A stretch of 64,000 bases of DNA, taken from the NCBI GenBank assembly GCA_003290165.1, contig QNQO01000538.1, positions 372,001 to 436,000 of the forward strand. Direction: 5' to 3'. Positions 46,723-57,853 of this stretch are shown here, one piece after another. The stretch comes from Berberis thunbergii (taxonomy: Eukaryota > Streptophyta > Magnoliopsida > Ranunculales > Berberidaceae). Position numbers and translations under genes: made by a program. Positions within the stretch are counted from its first letter, which is position 1, and every line of letters starts with the position of its first letter. The notes under the pieces were generated by a model. That model ran no database searches. It worked only from the letters and a program-made list of their open reading frames with translations, and was not told the DNA's origin.

Positions 46723-48444
46723 ACCGTATAACTCATTTGCCGATTCTTGGTAAGTCGGTTAGAACGACAACTTCAGTGATTGTAGATAAATGTGTTACAT
46801 TATTGGTAGATGGTTTGGGGGATTGAAAGTAAAGAAGCAAAGGCCCATGTCAAGAAGCATGGGAAATTTGTGGAAATGAGGTTTATTCAAGACCACTGTT
46901 GTAGACAAGCCACGGACGCTAATTCTCTTGAAAGGAAACAACAAGTGTGTAGGGGTTACTTATTGTTTCTTCTAGGTATGACTCTATTTGCAGATAAAAG
47001 TAGAACAAATGTTCATATTGAATATTTGAATATGCTGGTGGAGGTGGCTGATGTTAACAAGTATGCATGGGGTGTAGTAAGTTTGGCATTCTTGCTTCAT
47101 CAGTTGGGCAACGCTAGCAAAGAGGGAACGAGGCAAGTTGCTGGATATTTTGCCTCTTTTGGAGGTATGTTTCAAAAACAAAAAAAAAATTAGTTACCCT
47201 CATAATATATAAGAATTTCATAATATTTGTTTATGTTGTTTTCGTTTATAGGCATGGATATATGATCACTTTAGACTATGAAGTAATGCAAAACTGTCGT
47301 GGGATGCTAGACTCCCCACCATAGCTAAGTGAGAACCCCCACAAATTATAGGGGTTTTGGACGAACAAATCATCACTCTTAGGGAGTTTCTCGATGACAT
47401 GTCTCTTGAAGAGGTAAAAATGCATCTTTAAGTTAAATAATATTTTTGTATGTGTCATATATTAATAACTCAATTATTATAATTCGCATGTGCTTTGGGA
47501 CCGTTACGTGGAGTCCAAGAGAAACACTCCCCTTCATGGCATCACATGGTTCACGGGATGTTCGTTATGCCTCGAAATAGAAGAACCCTATCACCCCGAT
47601 AGAGTTATGAGACAAATGGGAAAAGTACAAGTCATCCCAATCCAACCAATCCAAGCCAAAAGGAATAATAGAGTTCGATCCGGCAAACACTATTTTGTCC
47701 AGAATGAGGTGTTGGCTTCGTTCGCTCAAAGGTGGCAGTATAGTGTCGTGCCACCTAACCAACAAGGTGCCAACGTGAAGCTACCATGGGGTAGTGCGGT
47801 GGATTACTTGAACTAATTTCACCGCATTAGTCATCCCTTCGTACAACCACCGAACAAGAGGAGAAGTTTTCCCCTAAGAAGACATTTGTTTATTTCAAAT
47901 AAGAAGGTAAGTACAAACATTTTACCTTTATGTATTTTCAAATATTTATATGGTTTGCACTAACATCTAATGTTTCACTTCAAGAAATTCTCATTAATTG
48001 CTCATGCTCGTGACTTGATCAACGCTTCATTGAAAAAGGGGCGAACGTCGACAAGTTAATTTTGCTCCGCCAGCAAAATAGAATACGGGATTTGCTAGAT
48101 GAAATGTCTACGCCCGTTACTATGGAATAAGTGGAATAATAGCATGACGTACGCACTAGTGTTGACAGTGGTCAAATTGGTGGTAGAGGAAGTGAGCGTC
48201 GAACCAAGTCGAGGCATGAACAAAGATTCTATGTTCGGAGGCGATTAACATTTTATTTTGTTCGGTCAATTATGTTCTATTCAAAGATTCTATGTTCTTT
48301 TGTTTTGTTCATAGTGTATTCATGGTGGTGGAGGAATTTTGTAAACTAAATATTTATATTTTTACTCAAAGTTTGTTACTTAATTTTTCTATTCAAAGCT
48401 TGTTATTTATGTATTTGAGTTCAAGAGTAGGGTGAGCTTTAACT

Positions 48445-49700
48445 TTCTTGAAAATCTCTACAAGTCTCAATCCACAACTGCGACTTCAATTCAAAGAAGA
48501 CTTAACAAGCTAGTAATTTAAAAGTCAGCTCAAAAGCCCAACAGAGATTCCAACTTAACTCCCAAGTCTTACCAGGAACAAATCAATCTCTATCGGTCCT
48601 TTGTAATAAACAGAAGGTACTCTTAGAAGAATCAATCTACTTCAATGGCAAAGGCTCATTTTTTGCATGTGACAATAAAGCTAAATATTTTTCAATAGCA
48701 GTGGCTCATTTTTGTATCATAACCACTGTAAACATTTGATAAAAGAGGATGAGGTTTCTGCATTTGTAGCTCAATGCCTTTGGTTGACAATTCAGGTCGT
48801 GTACATGTAGTAAAGTTACAAACTCTTGTGTCTGCATCTGGAAGTCAATGGTCGAAGTTATTTGGTCTTCATAATGCATTTAGGTGAAAGTGCTACGTTG
48901 ACTTGGGAAGTGTTTATGGTGAAAGTGCGCAGCTCGCCGGAGTATGTACACCAAAAAAAGTTCTCTTGACCTTCCTATCTAAATATACAAGAGTTGTAGA
49001 CTTGCTTGAGATAAGCCCTCCAAGCTTGAAGTTACCGACAGCAGCTTCTGAGTTAACTCGTAAACAAGCCATTTTTCTGTTAGAATGGCTTCAGAAGTTT
49101 CAGAGGAAGGGCGTCTCTATGCCTATTGATTTTATCCAAAGCATAAGATATGAAAAATGGATGAAGACTTTCTCAGGTTTCAATTCTCCAATTCAGTGTT
49201 CTCTATATGATGGAAGGAGATATGTCTTTTTGCTAAGGTGGGAAGTATGCTTGAGGATTTCTTAATTATTGACCAAGCATACTATGATAATAAAATCAAT
49301 TTGTACAAGGATCGGCTGAAGTTTATCGGTGTGAAGTTAGGATCAGCTAAAGTTTCTCGGTGTGAAATTAGGTTCCAAGGATGTAACTGCGATGTCATTG
49401 TTGACGCTTATCAGGTACTTAAGAGCATATGATACACTTTATGAAGATTTTTTGAACACTTTGAAAAATGAGAAATGGTTAAAGACTTCAGAGGGGTATG
49501 TAGCTCCAGATGAATCTGTATTCGTTTTGGTAGAAGAAAGATAAGCAATTTTGCAGATCACAAGCCTTTCGTGTGTGGACGACATGTTCTATGGAAGTGA
49601 ATCATTAGTTTTTCTGATGAGCTCAAGTTATTAGGAGTTGTTGTTGACGTAGAGAAAGCCTACAAACGAATCATCGACAATTTCAAACTTTCTGCTGGTT
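48445..49700 (+). pseudogene. Captured fragment of a NO VEIN-like (HATPase-family) gene within MULE B
   Basis: Consecutive blocks on the + strand resemble the C-terminal part of plant NO VEIN/HATPase-domain proteins: MPLVDNSGRVHVVKLQTLVS (near 48775), VCTPKKVLLTFLSKY and ISPPSLKLPTAASELTRKQA (48940-49070), FIQSIRYEKWMKT, then IDQAYYDNKINLYKDRLKFIG (49270-49330), YDTLYEDFLNTLKNEKWLKTSEGYVAPDESVFVL (49430-49530) and ELKLLGVVVDVEKAYKRIIDNF (49620-49685). Frameshifts separate the blocks. The stretch lies between the PMD gene and the palindromic array; copy A has nothing comparable there, so it was acquired by this copy. The assignment is from memory of the family pattern; another member of the same repeat-rich family is possible. 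Confidence 0.6.
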
Positions 49701-49771
49701 TGTCTACTATGTCTAAACTATGCCTTCTTTTGATACTCAAATGCATCAAAAAATTTTGCAGGTTTTTTTTA

Positions 49772-50326
49772 TTCGCAATGGACAATGCGAAGTATCCCGG
49801 ATAATTCGCATTGTCCATTGCAAACAAAATGTTTTTTTGAAAATTTTGTACTGTTCGCAATGGCCAATGTGAAGTATCTGGGATACTTCACATTGTCTGC
49901 TGTGAAACCAATTTTTTTTTTGAAATTTTTACTTTATTTGCATTTGGCACTGCGCATGATCCTGGTTAATGCGCATTCCATGCTGCGAATTGAATTTTTT
50001 AGAAATTTTTCTACAGTTTGCGGAGGCCAATGCGAAATATCAGAGTTACCTCGCAATGCAGGTTGCGAACCAAAATTTTGTTTTGAATACTATTCACAGT
50101 CATAAATGTGATGTATCATGTTTTCTGCGCATTCTCCAGTGCGAGTTATCCCACATGTTTCACAATGTGGCCTGCGACGTTATACCACATTAGACGCATT
50201 GCCCACTGCAATGTTTTTTATTTAATGCGCATTTGGCAATGCGAACAATACAAAATTTGAAAATTTTATTCTTTTCCACCGTGGCCAATGTGAGAATAGT
50301 GGGGTATCTCGCATTGCCCACTGCGG
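49772..50326. repeat. Array of about seven palindromes, roughly 80-bp period, between the convergent genes of MULE B
   Basis: Palindromes of about 50-55 bp lie at about 49772-49823, 49854-49908, 49937-49990, 50017-50070, 50125-50179, 50193-50246 and 50278-50326. The first is nearly perfect: TTCGCAATGGACAATGCGAA, a short centre (GTATCCCGGATA), then the inverse arm. Later units are diverged (e.g. GTTCGCAATGGCCAATGTGAA). Separators are A/T rich. The position matches the 525-bp palindrome of copy A, with a shared CAATGCGA core but otherwise different sequence. Confidence 0.85.
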
Positions 50327-50929
50327 ACAGACCATATAGACCCTGCTATTGTTCTGCAATTGTTCTGATAACAGAAAATTTCAAAGTTTTTCAAATTAAT
50401 TCAATTTTAAACTTAGTTTTCTAATGTTTTTGACATAAAAATTTAATGTGAAAGTTCCATGGGCTTAGATTGAGCTTACTTGTCGCATGTTTTAAGTCAT
50501 AGAAGGGTTTCCAGGTCAAAGAAATCCTCATGTCCACCTCTTTTATCTTATTGTATCTGATTATTTTTTCTCATTTCGCATAGTCACATGAAAATAATTC
50601 TTATTCTGATCTCGCATCGTACATAAACAAAATCTCAAACTAATATGAGTTAAATTTAATATATTAACAAATTCTTGAAACATACAAGTCTTCAGTTAAC
50701 AAAAAAAATGGTGACTTTTCTAACAAAATAATGTTTCGACTTTAATTTACATTTGTCATTCACAACTTTTCATAACAACTATGGTTAGCAAAATACAATA
50801 TGTGCATTAGTCTATGGTCACCACCTCGTTCGACTTCTTGGTGTTCTTCTTATTCTTCTCATTAAACTTGTTCAACATCGTCGTACCAATACCGAGCTGG
50901 ACCTCGAAACTACTTTTCAACAAGCGGGT

Positions 50930-53865
50930 CGAAGGAAACATTTGATCTGATTAGGTTGGTACTGTAAGGGGCAATGGTGGGTTCGGTTGCATATAAAGGA
51001 CGATATAGTGATTTCTCTAAGCCAAATGTGCCATGAAACATACACGTCCTGAGTCAAAATGTGGTGCCGGGTAAACATAGGAAAAACAAGTTGTGCTTTG
51101 GTTCCCATAACAAACAAAAACGCATTGGTAATGGGTAGTTGCAAGCTCTAACATGTCTGGGTCTATAAACCAACTTTCCCTATCTATCCGCACTTGGTTT
51201 TCTGGAATTACTAAAGCGTCCTTCACAACCTTTACCCCTTCCTCGTGCCACATTGCAAGCCACAACTCTGCATTACACTCAAGCTCCATCAGTAGCTCTT
51301 TCCGCACTTGTTTCCAATCGTTTTTGTCTCATACTGAATGAATTTGGTAATGCATCGGAAGCCAAAGTTTTCGTCGCCTTGGACGTTGACAACGTTGTAA
51401 ACATAATCCCGTATCCAAGACGGAATCTGCCGCATCAATCTATTGTTATGAATTATTTGTTTCTCCTGGCCTTTTTTATTGACACTTTCTTACTCTTGCC
51501 TTTCATTTCTTCTTGTGTCATGTGTATTAGTGACCCGAGGGATCCCTTTTAGTGGACCTCTCGTGCTTAGGTAATTTTTTTTTCGGTCTCCCATTTCCAG
51601 CCAAAAGTGTTAATGGTTCAATCATGACACTGTCACCCGGAGAAGTCAACTCGATAAGCTTCCTCTTCATAACCAACTTCTGATCAAGACTTCACTCATT
51701 GAACCTATTCATAAGGGCGTTGAACACTGGGTCTATAATTAAATTGTCACATTCACGAATAGGTGTTGTGCCAAGCTGTAGCCAATACTTGTCTACGGTG
51801 CGTACTAGAATTTACCCTGTGGGAGTTAGATAACATGTAAGTTCATGAGCACAAGGTAATTCATGCGTCATTCGAAGCACACAACCACACTTTATAGGGT
51901 CAACCCCAACACTTTCACATGTCCGAATTTCTACATTTATCAAATCAATTGCCCTGCACGCCACCGACCCATGAAGTAAGAAAAATAGAGTGAAGTTATG
52001 TTCAGACTTCACTTTCATTAGACTATACTGGAATGACCACTCTATCTCAATCAGTTGTACTTCGATCATTTCATGTATCTTTTTCCAGACATTAAGGAAT
52101 GTTCCTTGGGAGTTTTCCAACGAGTGCTTCAACTTCGAGTGTGCACCTTCAACTCGATCTGTTATGCGTTGTCCAAAATGCATAAATTTATCCGTTCTTG
52201 CATAGAAAAAGTACTCCTTGTGGCGATACCAGACTGTCTTGAGATATTGGTATTTTGCCCATCTTCTATCAAACTCAATTGTGGCCTTGTTCCATTTATC
52301 TTTTGAACTTGATCTATACAATTCTGAAAATGAATAAATAAAGTCGGCCCACCGGTCATTGTCCTCAAAGTGCCTCTTACAATTTTTCTTGACATTTGTA
52401 TTGATGTGCCAATGTGCACAATAATCTCCTTTCCTTGGGGAAAATTCGCTCAATAGCCTTGATCAAAGCCAGTTCTCTATCAGTCACAAACACGCTTGGC
52501 AGGTTGTCTGGCTCGAAAATTCTTGCAAGCTTCTCCATTGCCCAAGCATAAGACTTTTCGTTCTCAGAACACATGAAACAGAATGCAGCGTTGAAGATCT
52601 TCCCAGTCGACGTCACACCAACAATCTCAAACAACGACATCCTACAGCGGTTAGTTTTATACGTGCAATCCATAAGCATCACTTGTGGAAAACACTTTGC
52701 CAACTGAATAGATTTAGGATGCACCTAAAAAATGTTGGTGACTCTATTCCCCTAATCAACAGAATGCCACTTTATGTATTTATTCTCCATCAACAACTAT
52801 AAAGTATAGTGCAAAGCCGTCCCGCCTATTTGTTCCAATACCTTTAGCCGACACACTAGATTGTAAATATGCTTCAAAGTCGATGTATTATTCGGTGACC
52901 TCTTTTTCAGCCGAGACAAGATGTTCCGAGGGCTCACACCGGACTTCGCCATATTCTTCACATAAATAATCTCATCTATGTTCAATTTTCTAGCAAACGA
53001 ATGACCAACAAGTGACTCTGATCGAGGATGATTGTGTGTTCCACATGTCACTTGCAATCTTCAATGGTCATTCTCCAGTGGGACCCCTCTTAACTCAAAT
53101 TTGCACCCACACTTATTTGTACTGTTGGATCAAATAAGATTCTTTAACCTTTTTATCAGACTTTCCTCCCCTTTCACAACCAAAATGGACCATTCCCTTT
53201 CTTCTTTGATTAGCCGATTCTGAATTAGTGATAATAATGACCATGTTATTATCCCTACCGATCCCTTGGACCCAACCTATCAGTGCAGACCTTGATGAGA
53301 ATACCCACAAAAATTTTAAACTGGTTAATAACAACATATTTATAAAAATGAAAAATGGTGAAAATGAAAATAAGTAAAACTTACATACCTCGTCCGTAAC
53401 AAGTAAATGACTATCATCGACTACTAGTACCAATGTTTTTTCTTCATTGTTATTGTCACCACTTCCATCAACATTATCATCAACTTTCTGCATAATGATT
53501 CAATTTATAATTAGTTTCATATATTAATTAAAATTTTAATTTACTTAACAATAAAATGGTGGTTACCTCTAAATGGTTTGTATCTAGGCTTTCAAGATCA
53601 TTAAAAAGGCATCTCCATATCTATTACATCCATTATAAATGCCTATGCACTAATGCATCATACAATAATCAATCAACTATTTTGAAAAATACAAAATAAA
53701 TAAATTTACATGCAAATTAAATGAAATTATTTTTTTGGCAAATTACCTCCATTGAAAAGGATTGTCCTTGCTCTTTAGATTGATCTTCTTCTTCACCCTC
53801 ATGAAAACCTTATAATCTTCGTTTCTAACATCATCGACTTCACTAAACACTTTCATTTTCATTTA
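50930..53865 (-). pseudogene. MULE B transposase with SWIM finger and OTU-type protease domain
   Basis: Leftward from about 53865: an acidic N-terminus (FSEVDDVRNED), the FAR1/MuDR-type DNA-binding region (LIGWVQGIGRDNN..., GCERGG, then VTCGTHNHPRSES), and the MULE DDE core with LMDCTYKTN (first Asp present), FVTDRELALIKAIE and RVEGAHSKLK. A CxC...CxH SWIM finger follows (CGCVLRMTHELPCAHEL, about 51845-51900). The C-terminal OTU-type domain reads GDENFGFRC near 51350, so the nucleophile Cys is replaced by Phe, though the His motif RNHYIVLYMQP near 50990 is kept. A TGA replaces Trp in ENDHW (53060), and there is a frameshift at about 52430. All three transposase acidic residues survive here, whereas copy A lost one. 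Confidence 0.78.
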
Positions 53866-53955
53866 TTGAAATGAACTAAGTTCTTTCAAGATGAAATGTA
53901 GTTAAATGCAAAGGATGAGGGAGAGATAGGAAAGAGGAGGACGAAGCGGACAAGT

Positions 53956-54829
53956 AATAGATGAACTGCAAACAATATATCTCAGTCAAGAACACTATAT
54001 TTAGAATGGCAAACAATATTTACTACCATTATGGGAGCAGTGAAGTACTATTCAGGAAAGGACAAGTAAAGTATTGTTCAATGACCTTTTCAACAGCAAG
54101 CAAGAGGGGTAATGGGAATGAATGTCATGGGAGTAGGTATCTTAGTTGGTGGACCTTGTACAGGTGTTTTTGACCTGGTAGCATCCATTAAGAGGCATCA
54201 CGCTTCCAAAGAAAAGTGAAAATGGGCTCATTTCTATCCATTTTTGGTAGGGGATTTAGAGTTTGTAGTATGCAACTTTTTATTGTTATATTTGGTGGAA
54301 ACACAAATAATCTACAAAGGTTGATGAAAGTTAGGGAAAGGAGCAACTTCATCTTGGTTGTTCCGTCGTTAGTCATTCATAATTGGGATGTTGTGCCTTT
54401 TTGCTCTTTTGGTGCAGTTTAGAGAATTTTTTTTTCTTTTTTAGCTAGATGTCTTATTCTTATTTCTGATATGTGGATATTTATTTTTTCTTGTCTTCTT
54501 GATATATTTTTCAAGCATGAAAATAGAGTTCGTCGGTACATGTTCCCAGCCTTTTGAAAATGGTAACATTGCGCTGCAATTGCTATCATCCTACGGACAT
54601 GGTAGGATTTTATTCACGTACTAATATGATTATGAAGAACCATGTATTTACTTATTTTGGATTCTATGTACTATGTTGATGAGACTTATTTGTATTGACA
54701 ATTGCACTTTTATATACATGGTTGGATTGTATTAATGTTGATGAGATTTGTATATAGTTGGATTGTATTTACTATTGCACTTTTATATAGTTGGATTTTT
54801 GTTTACTGTTGCATTTTTTAATAGCAGGT
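53956..54829. other. Unassigned DNA between MULE B and the CACTA end
   Basis: May be the inner part of the CACTA element ending at 55246. A frame near 54130-54210 (GVGILVGGPCTGVFDLVASI) is exon-like but not recognised. No transposase motif seen. Confidence 0.35.
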
Positions 54830-55246
54830 ACATATTGAAAATATGTAAAGCTAAAAACAAATGAGCAAAAAAAAATTTGCTAAGACTTTTAATAGCATTT
54901 TTAAAGTGCCATGAGTAATTTATTAAAAGTTTTCTAAAATTGTTGTAGATAACTATGCCACAATATTTTATAAATGTTGTGAAAGAATTTACAACAGTGT
55001 ACAAACTATATAATAACATTTTATAAATGCTACTCAAAGAGTTACAACATTTTATAAACGTTATTACAGGATTTACCACAGCGTCTCAGAAATGCTATTA
55101 AAAATGCACTTTTAATAGCATTCTAAAAACGCTAAAATAGAGCAAGACTTTTAATAGCGTCGGCTGACACAACGTGTCTGACAATGCTATCTTATCTAGT
55201 TATAGCAGTTTTGGCATGCTATAACTGAGGATTGTGGTGTAGTGTA
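54830..55246. mobile_element. CACTA (En/Spm)-type transposon terminus with subterminal repeats
   Basis: The right end reads GGATTGTGGTGTAGTG, the inverse of CACTACACCACAATCC, a typical CACTA terminus. Within about 400 bp are many short repeats of the type TTTTAATAGCATT, TTTATAAATGTTGT and AAATGCTATTAAAA in both orientations, as in CACTA subterminal regions. The matching left end was not found, so the element is truncated or rearranged. Confidence 0.7.
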
Positions 55247-55444
55247 TATGATATTTTTCCGTTGGTGAAATATTTTGGATTGGATCAAAAAGTGAATGAA
55301 TGTTCTAATGGTTAGAATGTGAAGATTCAAGGACTTAAAAAGCCTTGAACCTACGAGTTGGACATTTACAACTTGTTTTGTTTAGGGACATTTTGGGTGA
55401 TGTTGGCATCCTCTCACTAGGGGTTAGAACTGGAAAGGTGTCAG

Positions 55445-56040
55445 TGCTACCAATAGTTATCAATATCTTACGACATGTACAATACGATACAGGATACATA
55501 CCGTACCTAAGCCTCATCGATATGGTACATAGATATCTATAAATTATGTCGGGATGTACCATTCTTGTATACAAGAGCGGAGCCAGAATTCTCATGGAAG
55601 GAGGGCAACTAATTATTATGTGAATTAGTGGAGTAATGGACACACCATTTAAGGAAGTAACAGGGGCCAAAATAGGGATGAAAAAAGAAATGCATAATTT
55701 TTAGGGAGTAATCAGTAGTATTAACTAAGTGAACCCCACTATTCTATAAGTAAATCAACAAAGTTTTCAAAGTTGATGGGGGCAATTGCCCCCTTGTCTC
55801 CAATGTGGCTTTGCCCTTGCTTGTATAAGTGATGTTAATGAATGGATGGATGATAGGCAATAGCTTGCTAATTTGTGTTATAAAATCATATTAATGGAAG
55901 TATTTTTGGGACCTTGCTTGAAGAAGTCTTATTTTATACCTTTCTTATGCTTAAATATATAATATATATTTTTCTTACATATATATTTTTGCATTGTACC
56001 CTACAACATGGTAAAGGTTTTGATAACTAAGGTGGTAGCA
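55445..56040. mobile_element. Possible inverted-repeat element hosting a hAT MITE
   Basis: TGCTACCAATAGTTATCAA on the left resembles the reverse complement of the right end, TGCTACCACCTTAGTTATCAA, followed by a paired GACATGTACAAT and ATTGTACCCT. No flanking duplication found. The MITE at 55572-55819 is nested inside. Confidence 0.4.
55572..55819. mobile_element. hAT MITE, 248 bp
   Basis: The ends CAAGAGCGGAGCCAGAA and CAAGGGCAAAGCCACAT (right end reverse complemented) are inverted repeats. Perfect 8-bp duplications CTTGTATA lie at 55564-55571 and 55820-55827. The end sequence and GGGGGCAATTGCCCCC motif resemble the larger hAT element at 56382-59425, so it may be a non-autonomous relative. 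Confidence 0.85.
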
Positions 56041-56571
56041 CCTTCATATTACAAATTTGTGAAGGGCATGAAAAGAACATCTTCTTTAAGCAAAGTTTAA
56101 CACCTATATCCTTTAAATATCCCAATTGCCCTTTCTTATTAGAAGTGGAATGTTTTCTTCCAAATCCAATCTCTTGTGGTTGTAAGCCTGGTGGTGTGGT
56201 GAGCCAAAACGAGGGCATCTATGGGGGTCAATCTTTTTTCCTGCCTACCTTCATGAAGCTTAAATGGGGGTGATTGTAGACTTCATAGTGAATTGTTGCA
56301 CTCCGTGGAGGTAGGAAATATTGGAGCAACCATGTAAGTTCTTGTGTGGCTGCATGCATTTTGCTTTGGTTTGTTTCCTGTCAGGGACGGAGCTACGTGG
56401 GGGCGAGTGGGGGCACCTGCCCCCACTGACTTTTGAGACAAAATTTTTTTTTTATACATATGTTGCAGCCTTGCAGGTTCTCCTCCTGTTTTTATGCTGA
56501 AAAGTCTTTTAACTTTTTACTTTTGAAAACATTTCTGACCCAGTTTCTGGCCATTCTTTCTCCAATCTATT

Positions 56572-56652
56572 CTCTGTATCAAGTTTTGGATTTTTTTTAT
56601 GTCCTCCATTGAAGGTACTTCTTCCCTATCTTCGTTCCTTTTGATTATTGAT
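56572..56652 (+). repeat. First copy of an identical 81-bp direct repeat in the hAT element
   Basis: Starts CTCTGTATCAAG and ends TTGATTATTGAT; identical to 56787-56867. This copy continues into ordinary hAT 5' sequence. Confidence 0.92.
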
Positions 56653-56786
56653 TGAATGCCAAAGTATTGTCGATTGTTTATTGGTATTTTTATTAGTGGG
56701 TCCTGCAGTTTTTTGGGAATGATTTAATGCTCTCTGATGTATTTGTTGTTGGATTAAGCTAATATTTTGATTCTTTGATTTTGTGG

Positions 56787-56867
56787 CTCTGTATCAAGTT
56801 TTGGATTTTTTTTATGTCCTCCATTGAAGGTACTTCTTCCCTATCTTCGTTCCTTTTGATTATTGAT
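56787..56867 (+). repeat. Second copy of the 81-bp direct repeat, next to the captured fragment
   Basis: Identical to 56572-56652. The sequence changes right after this copy into the foreign segment that holds the bHLH exons, suggesting that template switching during repair both duplicated the 81 bp and copied in the foreign DNA. Confidence 0.92.
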
Positions 56868-57083
56868 GGAAATAACAAACAGAGTCGGTTCTATGTTTTA
56901 CACAAATTAAAGAAACTCAATTTTCTCGCAAAACTCCCCGAATAATTAGCCCATTGTCAAATTTCTCTAGAAAACGTTAAACCAATTTGACTCCCCTGCT
57001 CAGCTGCTCTTCATTTTCTCTTCTTCACTAGTTTCCCAAATTACAATAGCAGTACTACAAGATATATTGTATTTTCAACTTAC

Positions 57084-57590
57084 ATCTTTTGAGAGAAGGC
57101 TTTCCATGTTGAATTCCGTCCGGGGATTGACAGTGGCCAACTTCATAGAAAGGAACTGCAGAATTGATCAAAATATCATAAGTCTTTACTCTAAAATGCC
57201 TAAAAACAAAATGGGGACTAATTTGATTCCTTGATATGAACTCACCTCAACCTGTCTTTGCAATGATTGCACATAGTTTATAATTTCATCCAACATAACT
57301 GCCTTTCCAGTGACCTGCAATAAGACCTCAATTATGAGCAATGGCTATGGCAATGCAACACCAACTTAAACTCAACAATTAATTCATCTCATACACAACC
57401 CAGTTTTGGATTCAACACCAATGGGGTTCTCTTTATTTCAATAAAACTTACTCTTTCAGCTAAACTATGACTGTCAGTAGCTTGACCCCTTCTAGCTCTA
57501 ACATGGATGTAATCCTTTTTCTACTAGAATTGTTGTTGTTATTGACATCTTTCAAGTTGGGGTCTGAGGCAGAAGATTCCTAAAATATGT
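57084..57590 (-). pseudogene. bHLH transcription factor fragment captured by the hAT element
   Basis: Exon parts in transcript order: about 57590-57452 (SASDPNLKDVNNNNSS, then [21 protein letters not shown]), 57314-57246 (VTGKAVMLDEIINYVQSLQRQVE) and 57155-57084 (FLSMKLATVNP...ESLLSKD). These are the conserved exons around the DNA-binding domain of subgroup XII plant bHLH proteins (BEE/HBI/bHLH74-like). GT/AG borders survive. The exon between them, encoding the rest of the basic region and helix 1, is missing. The first part has a 2-nt frameshift and stops. It therefore cannot encode a working factor, but it could give antisense or dimer-interfering RNA/peptides; that is conjecture. Confidence 0.85.
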
Positions 57591-57853
57591 GCCTTGAATT
57601 TAGTTTTCTTCATTTTCTCATTGAACTGCTTGTGTGTCAATTGCAGCTTTGAAAATCTTCAATTTTGGGCGTTTTATTATTGGTGGTGATACTTCTATTG
57701 TGGTGCTTCATTAATAGAGGTATATTGATTTGTTATTTTGAAAATATGTATGATTTATTACATGAAAATATGGTTTTAGTTTATTCATTTAAAATTTTAG
57801 AATATATAAATATATAGAATGCATTCTTATATAATCTTTGTTTTATTTCAGTT

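Larger units (their letters stand above)
43101..48250 (+). pseudogene. Plant mobile domain (PMD) protein gene, MULE B, interrupted by a solo LTR
   Basis: Starts MSSVGEDDGGD at 43101. The PMD core is readable: SGMYPLIKYHRVHPDN, FAERWQPETNTFHLPFGEMT and ITLDDDYH (43656-43898). After the inserted LTR (43899-46722) it resumes as ITHLPILGKSVRTTT, then SLERKQQVCRGYLLFLLGMTL and NVHIEYLNMLVEVADVNKYAWG (46850-47165). The FH-P-GEMT-TLDD pattern is typical of PMD proteins such as MAIN/MAIL1. Later exons are at about 47252-47412 and 47484-47816 (GITWFTGCSLCLEIEEPYHP), with a tail to about 48250. Stops in the N-terminal exons and frameshifts show decay. It occupies the place of mudrB in MuDR. Function in transposition is unknown; nuclear roles of PMD proteins in genome integrity are known from MAIN/MAIL1. 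Confidence 0.75.
42355..53955. mobile_element. Mutator-like element copy B (PMD gene, captured gene, transposase-OTU gene)
   Basis: It is collinear with MULE A over leader, PMD gene (+), palindromic array and transposase-OTU gene (-). Differences: a 2.8-kb solo LTR in the PMD gene, a captured NO VEIN-like fragment before the palindromes, and no Gypsy insertion in the transposase. I could not find terminal inverted repeats, subterminal 180-bp arrays or a 9-bp duplication. Similarity to A fades near 42355 on the left and stops near 53955 on the right, so the ends may be deleted. The copies are too diverged to be a recent duplication. Confidence 0.75.

Noticed and set aside
49772..50326. Possible CRISPR-like repeat array
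   Set aside because: Units are diverged palindromes without unique spacers, in a plant nuclear transposon; CRISPR does not apply.
49660..50424. Several short + and - frames rich in AMANVKYLGYF-like repeats
   Set aside because: They follow the palindrome array; repetition of the peptide reflects repetition of the DNA.
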